From assembly GCF_019457475.1 (NCBI RefSeq), contig NZ_CP080413.1:496001-560000 (forward strand): a DNA stretch of 64,000 nucleotides, given 5' to 3'. The position numbers were made by a program, and so were the translations under genes. The notes under the pieces were generated by a model that ran no database searches, had not been told where the DNA came from, and saw only the letters and a list, made by a program, of their open reading frames with translations. Origin of the DNA: Shewanella acanthi. Its GTDB lineage: Bacteria > Pseudomonadota > Gammaproteobacteria > Enterobacterales > Shewanellaceae. This document shows positions 57,642 to 64,000 of this stretch, piece after piece. Each line of letters opens with the position of its first letter. Positions within the stretch are counted from its first letter, which is position 1.

Positions 57642-57726
57642 TCAGGGAATACTGGCGTGCATTAACACCTGTCTTTTCAGATAGGCGGCCAAATGCACGG
57701 TAAGCCTAGGTGAGGAGACACTTAAG

Positions 57727-58746
57727 ATGTTGATCATACGTCCTATTCAAGCAGACGATTTTGACGCTCTGTATCAGATAGCCGAAGAGTCAGGCCACGG
57801 TTTTACCTCGTTACCCGTGAATGCAGAACTGCTGCATCATAAGATTGCCCGAGCCGAGGCATCCTTTCGCAAACAGGTCGAAAAACCCTTCGATGAAGGC
57901 TACCTCATGGTGCTTGAGGATACTGACACCTGCAAAGTAGTGGGCACCTGTGCCATTGAGGCTGCAGTGGGTATGGTGGATGCCTTTTACCATTATCGTC
58001 TCGGGACTGAAGTCTATCATTCGGCGCAAATTGATGTGCGTAACGAAGTCGAAACCCTTACCCTTTGCCATGATTACACGGGCGCCGCCGAACTTTGCAC
58101 CCTGTTTTTACGTGAAGGTTATCGCAAGGGCTATAACGGCCGAATGCTCTCCCGTAGCCGTTTCCTCTTTTTAGCGCAGCATCCCGAACGCTTTGGTGAA
58201 ACCGTGATTGCCGAAATGCGCGGTGTGAGTGACGCCAACGGCAATTCCCCCTTTTATGACTGGCTGCAAAAACACTTTTTAGGCATTGATTTTGTTCAAG
58301 CAGATTATCTTTCGGGTCTTGGAAAAAAAGCCTTTATGGCCGAAATGATGCCCCGCAACCCTGTGTATGTATGCCTGTTACCCGAGGCTGCGCAAAAGGT
58401 CATCGGCGAAGTGCATACCAATACTCGTCCAGCCATTAGTCTGCTGCAGGCCGAGGGATTTCGATGCCGAGGTTATGTGGATATTTTTGACGGTGGCCCA
58501 ACGGTTGAGTGCCGATTAGAGGATATTCGCGCCGTTCGTCATAGTCGTTTAGTTAAGGTCGAAATAGGCGAGATGCCCGCGTCAAAGGATCAATACATTA
58601 TTTCTAACACTGGCCTTGCCAATTACCGTGCAACCTCAGCCTATTTGGCTGTGGAAGAGCATGCCGAGCAGGTTATTTTGAGCCCCGCCCTTGCCGAGGC
58701 GCTGTTAGTCGCCCAAGGCGATCATATTCGTATTTTGCCCATGTAG
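57727..58746 (+). CDS. astA: Arginine N-succinyltransferase
   Basis: A 339-residue enzyme, first step of the arginine succinyltransferase (AST) pathway: arginine plus succinyl-CoA gives N2-succinylarginine. MLIIRPIQADDFDALYQIAEESGHGFTSLP-type N-terminus, SRSRFLFLAQ and the late FDGGPTVE block are characteristic. GAGGAG lies upstream of the ATG. astD follows after 9 bases. astB is not present beside it. Confidence 0.95.
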   Translation: MLIIRPIQADDFDALYQIAEESGHGFTSLPVNAELLHHKIARAEASFRKQVEKPFDEGYLMVLEDTDTCKVVGTCAIEAAVGMVDAFYHYRLGTEVYHSAQIDVRNEVETLTLCHDYTGAAELCTLFLREGYRKGYNGRMLSRSRFLFLAQHPERFGETVIAEMRGVSDANGNSPFYDWLQKHFLGIDFVQADYLSGLGKKAFMAEMMPRNPVYVCLLPEAAQKVIGEVHTNTRPAISLLQAEGFRCRGYVDIFDGGPTVECRLEDIRAVRHSRLVKVEIGEMPASKDQYIISNTGLANYRATSAYLAVEEHAEQVILSPALAEALLVAQGDHIRILPM

Positions 58747-58755
58747 GAAACGCAG

Positions 58756-60216
58756 ATGACACATTTTATCCAAGGTCAGTGGCAAGTTGGACTCGGTCAC
58801 GACGTAAACTCCTGTAACCCCGCCGATGGTGAGATTATTTGGCGCGGAAAAACCGCGACTAGCGAGCAGGTGCATGCGGCGGTTGACGCTGCGCGTGAAG
58901 CGCAATTCGACTGGTTTATGTTGGGGTTTGAAGCACGCTTACACATCGTTGAAGCTTACGGCCGTGAACTCGAAGCAAATAAGGCCGAACTTAGTGAGAC
59001 CATCGCGCAAGAAACGGGCAAACCTCGCTGGGAAACGGCTACCGAAGTCGCGACTATGATAGGGAAAATTGGCCTATCTGCCAGTGCCTATCAGCAGCGC
59101 ACTGGCACGAAAAGCAACGACACCCCTGCAGGGCGTGCGGTGCTGCGCCATAAACCCCATGGCGTTGTTGCCGTGTTTGGTCCCTATAACTTCCCTGGGC
59201 ATTTACCCAATGGTCATATAGTGCCAGCGCTGCTAGCGGGTAATACCGTGGTATTTAAGCCATCGGAACTCACCCCAAAAGTGGCCGAGATGATGGTCAA
59301 ATTATGGGAAAAGGCGGGATTACCTGCTGGCGTCATTAACCTCGTCCAAGGTGAGGTCGAGACAGGCAAGGCACTAGCATCCCATCCACAGATTGATGGT
59401 CTGTTCTTTACTGGCAGTTCCCGCACTGGTCATTTATTGCATCAGCAATACGCGGGTCATCCGGGAAAAATTCTCGCCCTAGAGATGGGCGGCAACAATC
59501 CATTAATTATCAAAGGTGTCGAAGACATCAAAGCCGCGGTGCACGATATTTTGCAATCGGCCTATATCTCTTCAGGTCAGCGCTGCACCTGTGCCCGTCG
59601 CCTCTATGTGGAGCAAGGTAAGCAGGGCGATGCTTTAATCGAACAGCTAATCACCGCCGTTAAACAAATCCAAGTGGGTCCTTGGAATGCCGATCCGCAA
59701 CCGTTTATGGGGTCGATGATTTCAGAAGCGGCGGCCAAAGGTATGCTGGCGGCGCAAGCGAATCTTAAAAACCTTGGCGGCGTGTCTTTAGTTGAACTTA
59801 AGCACCTTAAAGAAGGCACAGGTTTAGTCTCACCTGGGCTTATCGATGTTACTAAGGTTGCAGAACTTCCGGATGAGGAATACTTCGGCCCGCTGCTGCA
59901 ACTGGTGCGTTATAGCGATTTTGATCAGGCGATTAAGCTTGCAAACCAGACCCGTTATGGCCTGTCGGCGGGGATCCTCGCCGATAGTCGAGAGGATTAT
60001 GAGTACTTTTTAGCGCGTATTCGCGCAGGGATAGTGAACTGGAATAAACAGATCACGGGCGCTTCGGGTGCAGCACCATTTGGTGGTGTCGGTGCATCGG
60101 GTAACCATAGGGCGAGCGCCTTTTATGCCGCCGATTACTGTGCTTATCCCGTCGCGTCAGTGGAAGCCGATGTGGTGTCTCTGCCTGCGAGCTTGAGCCC
60201 AGGTCTTTCGCTGTAA
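58756..60216 (+). CDS. astD: N-succinylglutamate 5-semialdehyde dehydrogenase
   Basis: A 486-residue NAD-dependent aldehyde dehydrogenase oxidising succinylglutamate semialdehyde in the AST pathway. [14 protein letters not shown] (NAD site), [10 protein letters not shown] (Glu general base region) and [11 protein letters not shown] (catalytic C277) are visible. AGGAAA precedes the ATG. It is co-directional with astA and the DUF1338 gene, 69 bases downstream. Confidence 0.95.
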   Translation: MTHFIQGQWQVGLGHDVNSCNPADGEIIWRGKTATSEQVHAAVDAAREAQFDWFMLGFEARLHIVEAYGRELEANKAELSETIAQETGKPRWETATEVATMIGKIGLSASAYQQRTGTKSNDTPAGRAVLRHKPHGVVAVFGPYNFPGHLPNGHIVPALLAGNTVVFKPSELTPKVAEMMVKLWEKAGLPAGVINLVQGEVETGKALASHPQIDGLFFTGSSRTGHLLHQQYAGHPGKILALEMGGNNPLIIKGVEDIKAAVHDILQSAYISSGQRCTCARRLYVEQGKQGDALIEQLITAVKQIQVGPWNADPQPFMGSMISEAAAKGMLAAQANLKNLGGVSLVELKHLKEGTGLVSPGLIDVTKVAELPDEEYFGPLLQLVRYSDFDQAIKLANQTRYGLSAGILADSREDYEYFLARIRAGIVNWNKQITGASGAAPFGGVGASGNHRASAFYAADYCAYPVASVEADVVSLPASLSPGLSL

Positions 60217-60285
60217 GTTGATTTTTTATCGATATTTCGTATCTGTGCTGCGGCTTGTGAGCCACGGCATCTTTTAGGAGTGTTT

Positions 60286-61086
60286 ATGCACACTGATATC
60301 AATGCGTTATTCTCGGCGCTCTGGCAAGACTATATCCAGATGACGCCATCGGCTGCCAAGGTGCATCAGTTGCTTGGGCAGGGTAAGCCGATTATTAACG
60401 ATCATATTGCCCTGCGAACCTTTAATATCGCAAAGGTCAATCTTGAAGTGCTTGCCAAGCATTTCACCTCATTAGGTTATAAAGCTTGCGGCGATTATAA
60501 ATTCGAGCAAAAGAAGTTGATTGCCAAGCATTTTGAACATCCAGATCCAACCTTGCCAAAAGTGTTTATCTCTGAACTTTTGGTCGAGGAGTTCAGCCCT
60601 TCACTGCAAGCGACCATTCAAGGGCTTATTGCACAGGTCGATGTGGCTTCAACGGTTGCCGATAACTTTATTTATTCGGGTCGGCACTGGGAGCTGGACT
60701 CAAGCACCTATGAAATTCTGCTCGAAGAGAGTGAATATGCGGCTTGGGTGGCAGCTTTTGGTTATCGGGCAAACCACTTTACTGTGTTTATTAACTACCT
60801 CGAGGGTTTTGATACTTTAGAAGCGGTCAACGATACCCTCAAACAGGCGGGCTTTGTGCTTAACACCGCAGGTGGCGAGATTAAAGGATCGCCCGAAGTG
60901 TTATTGGAGCAGTCATCGACTATGGCTGATAAGATTGATGTCACCTTTAGGGATAAGACGCTAGCTATTCCGAGCTGTTTCTACGAGTTTGCTCTGCGAT
61001 ATCCAAAGGCGGATGGCGAGTTATATACCGGCTTTGTGGCGGCATCTGCCGATAAGATTTTTGAAAGCACTAACGCTAAAGGCTGA
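60286..61086 (+). CDS. DUF1338 protein, 2-oxoadipate dioxygenase/decarboxylase-like
   Basis: A 266-residue protein of the DUF1338 family. The characterised member HglS of Pseudomonas putida is an Fe(II) enzyme that turns 2-oxoadipate into D-2-hydroxyglutarate in D-lysine breakdown, and it is longer. Candidate metal ligands here are H40 (in NDHIALRTF), H164 (in ANHFTVF) and E234 (in CFYEFALRYP), an assignment by position that was not aligned. The ATG at 60286 has AGGAG 5 bases upstream; an in-frame GTG at 60280 is less likely. It follows astD and probably shares its transcript, hinting at a role in arginine or related amino-acid breakdown. The substrate here is unknown. Confidence 0.82.
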   Translation: MHTDINALFSALWQDYIQMTPSAAKVHQLLGQGKPIINDHIALRTFNIAKVNLEVLAKHFTSLGYKACGDYKFEQKKLIAKHFEHPDPTLPKVFISELLVEEFSPSLQATIQGLIAQVDVASTVADNFIYSGRHWELDSSTYEILLEESEYAAWVAAFGYRANHFTVFINYLEGFDTLEAVNDTLKQAGFVLNTAGGEIKGSPEVLLEQSSTMADKIDVTFRDKTLAIPSCFYEFALRYPKADGELYTGFVAASADKIFESTNAKG

Positions 61087-61144
61087 TGCTAGGATCTGAT
61101 ATTAAAGCTTTTTCGCTAATAGAGAGTGCTTAAAAGAATATCAA

Positions 61145-61190
61145 AAGCCATTCCGAGTAGACCCATGCGTCGCAGGGATGGCTTATTTAG
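61145..61190. terminator. Possible bidirectional hairpin between convergent genes
   Basis: AAGCCATTCC (61145-61154) pairs with GGGATGGCTT (61175-61184) over 10 bp with one G-T pair and a 20-base loop; ATTTAG follows on the plus strand, and TTTTGA follows on the minus strand. It lies between the DUF1338 gene and the convergent sensor kinase gene. Confidence 0.45.
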
Positions 61191-61218
61191 TTAAGTCTTT
61201 AATTGGCTAAGTATTCAA

Positions 61219-62547
61219 TCAGTTAAAGATTAGGCTTACCTTGAGGCCGCTTAATTGGTCACTGTGAGTAAATCTAAGCTCAATGCCATATTGCTCAGCG
61301 ATTTCTTTAACAATCGATAGACCGAGACCATGACCCATCACTGACTCATCGAGCCTTGTACCTCGCTCAGTTAACTTATCTAATTCATCGTCGGCAACAC
61401 CTGGGCCGTCATCGTCTATGCTCAAACGTAGGCCGACGGAGGTCCGCGTTAGCTGTACCTTAACCCTCTGATTTGCCCACTTAAAGGCATTGTCTAGCAA
61501 GTTACCCAGCAGCTCCATACCATCTTCTCTGTGGATGGGTAGACGTACAATACTCGGATCAAGTGCGAATTCACACTCGATGGCCTTGTGGCGGTGAACT
61601 TTATTCAAGGTATTGGCAAGGCTATGCAAATCCCTTGGCACGACCAATTGAGCGGCGGGAAGCATATCGCCGGTGATGCGCGCAGCTGCCAGTTTGCGTT
61701 CAACCATCTTATGAATGGCATCTAATTGCTGCTGCAGGGCAATCGCGGTGTCGGGATCTTTCAGCCCCAAGGCTTCCACCTGTTGTTGCATTATGGCCAG
61801 TGGGGTTTTAAGGCCGTGGCTTAAATTGCCAAGGTTGTTGCGGCTACGCTCTATTTGCTTGGCTGTGTAGTCAAGCAACTCATTATAGGTCTTGGCAAGC
61901 GGCTGCACCTCAGGGGGGATGTTAACAAGTTCGAGGGAGTTAATTTCCCCTTCCTGTAGGCGAGATAGTGCATGCTGAATGTGTTTAACTGGCATAAAGG
62001 ATTGGCGCAAAATCAGAAAAATCCCAGCAATCATAACGACCAACATTGCAAGGTTAATCCCAAGCTTAGTGCCGTAGACTTCGCTAAACACCCGTCTACC
62101 AATACTAAGATCCTGAGCAACCGTTAATGTGGCCGTGATCTTTGAAGAACTTGAGCTTAGCCCGAGGGAAAGCAATTGCATGTCATTATTTTTCGGTCCC
62201 TTTGCCTGCCAAACCCGCGTTTGTCCGGGGCTTAAGGGGGCGATGTCTAATTGCATGTCCCACAGGGAGCGTGAGCGGATCACTTCATCGGGGAGATTTA
62301 ATTGAAAATAACGACCGGAATAGGCGGGTTTGTAGAAACTTGAAAGCTGGGTTTGATCGATATGGATCTCGCCATTATTGATATGGGTCGCTAGCTTGAT
62401 GTGTTCGAGATCTTCTTCTAAGCGATTGATAATGGAGTCATGAAATGCCTGACGTAGCATAGACTCAAACACAATGATGCCCGCTACTGTGCCTAGCACT
62501 AACAAGCCCGTGAGCCACAGGCTGAGTTTAGTGCGAATGGATATCAT
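61219..62547 (-). CDS. Sensor histidine kinase (PhoQ/QseC-like)
   Basis: A 442-residue inner-membrane kinase with TM1 about 8-28, a periplasmic sensor of about 130 residues, TM2 about 163-181, a HAMP-like linker, HisKA with LSHGLKTPL (H244) and HATPase_c (LLGNLLDNAFKWA; DDDGPGV; GHGLGLSIV). Its start overlaps the response-regulator stop as ATGA. The upstream PepSY gene overlaps the regulator gene, so the three form one operon. The ligand is unknown; a metal ion or peptide stimulus, as for PhoQ, is only a guess. Confidence 0.92.
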   Translation of the reverse strand: MISIRTKLSLWLTGLLVLGTVAGIIVFESMLRQAFHDSIINRLEEDLEHIKLATHINNGEIHIDQTQLSSFYKPAYSGRYFQLNLPDEVIRSRSLWDMQLDIAPLSPGQTRVWQAKGPKNNDMQLLSLGLSSSSSKITATLTVAQDLSIGRRVFSEVYGTKLGINLAMLVVMIAGIFLILRQSFMPVKHIQHALSRLQEGEINSLELVNIPPEVQPLAKTYNELLDYTAKQIERSRNNLGNLSHGLKTPLAIMQQQVEALGLKDPDTAIALQQQLDAIHKMVERKLAAARITGDMLPAAQLVVPRDLHSLANTLNKVHRHKAIECEFALDPSIVRLPIHREDGMELLGNLLDNAFKWANQRVKVQLTRTSVGLRLSIDDDGPGVADDELDKLTERGTRLDESVMGHGLGLSIVKEIAEQYGIELRFTHSDQLSGLKVSLIFN

Positions 62548-63218
62548 GGTGTGACGCCGTGGAAGATATAACCTTGGCCGCGGCGGGTTTCGATAGCGGT
62601 TTTGCCGAGTTTCTTACGTAGGTGAGTCACATAGACTTCTACTACGTTACTCTCTTTCTCATCGTCAAATTGATAGAGCTTGTCGGTGAGCTGTGTCTTT
62701 GATAACAACTTCTTCGGCGACATCAGGAAGATTTTTAGTAAGCGGAATTCCATCGCCGTGAGTTCAAATAAATTCTCTCCCACCAGTACCGTTTGTTCGG
62801 CTTCATCGAGTGTCACACCCGCGTAACTGAGCTGTTTACTCGAGTTATTGACTCTGCCGTGGGCGCGGTGGATCAGTGCCTGAATGCGGGCGAGTAATTC
62901 CTGTGCGTGGAAGGGTTTACCCAAATAATCGTCGGCACCGGCATTAAAACCTTCCACTTTTTCGTGCCATTGGCTACGGGCGGTCAACATAATGACTGGT
63001 GTATTTATTTCTTGGCTACGCCAGCTTTGGAGAAGCTCGAGTCCATTGCCGTCGGGCAGCCCAATATCTAAGATCACGCAATCGTATTGGGTTTCTTTGA
63101 TGAGATAGTCGGCTTCGAGCGCTTTATCTGTAATATCGGTAACGTAGCCAGCCTGTTTGAGTTGCTTCGCCAGTTCGGAAACCAGCATTGGATTATCTTC
63201 AACGAGTAGCAGTTTCAT
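62544..63218 (-). CDS. OmpR/PhoP-family response regulator
   Basis: A 224-residue regulator. The start MKLLLVEDNP at 63218 is preferred because it begins exactly at the receiver domain; a frame extending to 63278 would add 20 unlikely residues. Phospho-acceptor D51 lies in VILDIGLPDG, the conserved Lys in LGKPFHAQE, and the C-terminal winged helix includes ESNVVEVYVTHLRKKLG and a terminal RRGQGYIFHG. It shares 20 bases with the PepSY gene upstream and 4 with the kinase gene downstream. Targets are unknown. Confidence 0.94.
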   Translation of the reverse strand: MKLLLVEDNPMLVSELAKQLKQAGYVTDITDKALEADYLIKETQYDCVILDIGLPDGNGLELLQSWRSQEINTPVIMLTARSQWHEKVEGFNAGADDYLGKPFHAQELLARIQALIHRAHGRVNNSSKQLSYAGVTLDEAEQTVLVGENLFELTAMEFRLLKIFLMSPKKLLSKTQLTDKLYQFDDEKESNVVEVYVTHLRKKLGKTAIETRRGQGYIFHGVTP

Positions 63219-63528
63219 GTTTTCGACATTCGCTCGGTAGTGCTGTGGACTGTTCGAGTTGACCATTTGTGGCATCAATACTCAGATTCACTATTTGGCC
63301 GCGTTGAACTTTGATTTGTAAATCATAACGCCAATTCTCTTCATCTTGGTAGAGATGGGCATCAATGAGTTCACCTTCACAGTATTGATTAACGACAGAC
63401 AGGGTGCCATTCAGTGACAGAATTTGTCCAGAACTCACCAGTGCTTTAGCTTGATAATGCTCTAATTCTATCGGTTCAGCATGCAGAAAAAATGGATGCA
63501 TAAGAGAGATAAAAAGCAGCCGTTTCAT
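63199..63528 (-). CDS. Small periplasmic PepSY-domain protein
   Basis: A 109-residue protein with a signal peptide (MKRLLFISLMHPFFLHA). The mature part shows the single-PepSY pattern: QAKALVSSGQILSL, then ENWRYDLQI, then IDATNGQLEQ. Two Cys residues may form a disulfide. Its last 20 bases overlap the response-regulator start, so it is translationally linked to the two-component pair; single-PepSY proteins often precede such systems and may modulate the sensor. It starts 83 bases after the crp stop, beyond the crp terminator. Confidence 0.85.
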   Translation of the reverse strand: MKRLLFISLMHPFFLHAEPIELEHYQAKALVSSGQILSLNGTLSVVNQYCEGELIDAHLYQDEENWRYDLQIKVQRGQIVNLSIDATNGQLEQSTALPSECRKHETATR

Positions 63529-63542
63529 TTATGCTCCCCAAT

Positions 63543-63572
63543 AAAAAAATGGCCTAGATTAATGCTAGGCCA
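63543..63572 (-). terminator. Intrinsic terminator of crp
   Basis: On the minus strand an 8-bp perfect stem (63565-63572 with 63550-63557; TGGCCTAG/CTAGGCCA) and 7-base loop are followed by a T7 tract (63543-63549). It lies 38 bases past the crp stop. Confidence 0.92.
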
Positions 63573-63610
63573 CTTTAATGAAACAGGCTTAAATCAAGCT
63601 GAAGTCTCTC

Positions 63611-64000
63611 TTAACGGGTTCCGTAAACCACTATGGTTTTACCGTGAGCTTGAATAAGGTTTTGTTCTTCAAGCATTTTAAGGATGCGGCCTACGGTTTC
63701 GCGTGAACAACCCACGATTTGACCAATTTCTTGACGTGTGATCTTGATCTGCATGCCGTCAGGGTGAGTCATCGCATCGGGTTGCTTGGCTAAATGCAAT
63801 AGGGTTTGTGCAATACGGCCAGCAACGTCTAGGAATGCTAAGTTACCCACTTTTTGGCTGGTACTTTGCAGGCGATAAGCCATTTGCGCAGACAGCTTCA
63901 TCAAAATTTCTGGATTAACTTGGATCAGCTGTTTAAATTTTTTATAGGAAATTTCAGCAATTTCACATGCTTGTTTAGCACGAACCCAAGCGGTACGTTC
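63611..64000 (-). CDS. crp: cAMP receptor protein Crp, C-terminal part (5' end outside the window)
   Basis: The last 129 codons and stop of the global cAMP-responsive regulator. The visible part starts at [21 protein letters not shown] and contains the dimer helix and the DNA-binding helix-turn-helix [19 protein letters not shown], identical to E. coli through the recognition helix, so it should bind TGTGA-N6-TCACA sites. It ends with [11 protein letters not shown] as in enterics. In Shewanella Crp is known to control anaerobic respiration. The gene continues past the right edge of the window. Confidence 0.98.
   Translation of the reverse strand, partial: ERTAWVRAKQACEIAEISYKKFKQLIQVNPEILMKLSAQMAYRLQSTSQKVGNLAFLDVAGRIAQTLLHLAKQPDAMTHPDGMQIKITRQEIGQIVGCSRETVGRILKMLEEQNLIQAHGKTIVVYGTR

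Overview
The window reads as a stretch of a Gammaproteobacterial chromosome, most likely Shewanella or a close relative. Three things point there: a CRP C-terminus almost identical to the enteric protein, the block psd-rsgA-orn-tRNA-Gly(x3) then nnr-tsaE-amiB-mutL-miaA-hfq-hflXKC in enteric order, and a petABC cytochrome bc1 operon (absent from E. coli) placed directly before sspAB. The genus is an inference from gene order and protein content; no database search was possible. No prophage, insertion sequence, integron or CRISPR array was seen.

Layout. 1-10.7 kb: 3'-truncated rapA (minus), a PIN-PhoH ATPase, a hybrid sensor kinase with two receivers, and an exported HExxHxxGxxH metalloprotease. 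10.8-16.7 kb: a Ser/Thr kinase with an unrecognised C-terminal half, a small Cys-rich protein, thiopurine methyltransferase, bfd with a candidate Fur site, a GhrA-like dehydrogenase, a DUF3392 membrane protein and a glycerophosphodiesterase. 16.7-25 kb: MscM-type channel, EamA transporter, psd and rsgA (all minus), then orn and three identical tRNA-Gly(GCC) genes. 25-35.3 kb: the long nnr to hflC cluster (NAD(P)HX repair, tRNA modification, cell-wall amidase, mismatch repair, Hfq, HflX, HflKC). 35.3-39.4 kb: petABC and sspAB, with TAATG stop-start overlaps within petABC and within sspAB.

39.4-50.3 kb is the most accessory-looking part. An AT-rich gap holds an orphan intrinsic terminator (possible small RNA or leader). 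It is followed by a small beta-barrel outer-membrane protein and a 2073-residue lipoprotein made of about 22 BIG2 Ig-like repeats, in which a three-domain block is repeated three times with an exact 780-nt period. Next come a TonB-dependent receptor and a PepSY membrane protein, probably a siderophore uptake and reduction pair, with a 9-G homopolymer inside the PepSY gene.

50.5-61.1 kb: pabA, an S9 lipoprotein peptidase, an HDOD protein, an HSL-type hydrolase, then argD, astA, astD and a DUF1338 (2-oxoadipate dioxygenase-like) gene for arginine metabolism. A candidate tandem ARG-box pair lies upstream of argD. 61.2-64 kb (minus): an overlapping PepSY protein / response regulator / histidine kinase operon, downstream of the 3' end of crp.

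Most of the window is well-known core genome. The best leads for something undescribed are the barrel plus giant-lipoprotein pair, the orphan terminator before it, the DUF1338 gene inside the arginine-succinyltransferase locus, and the kinase with an unknown C-terminal half.
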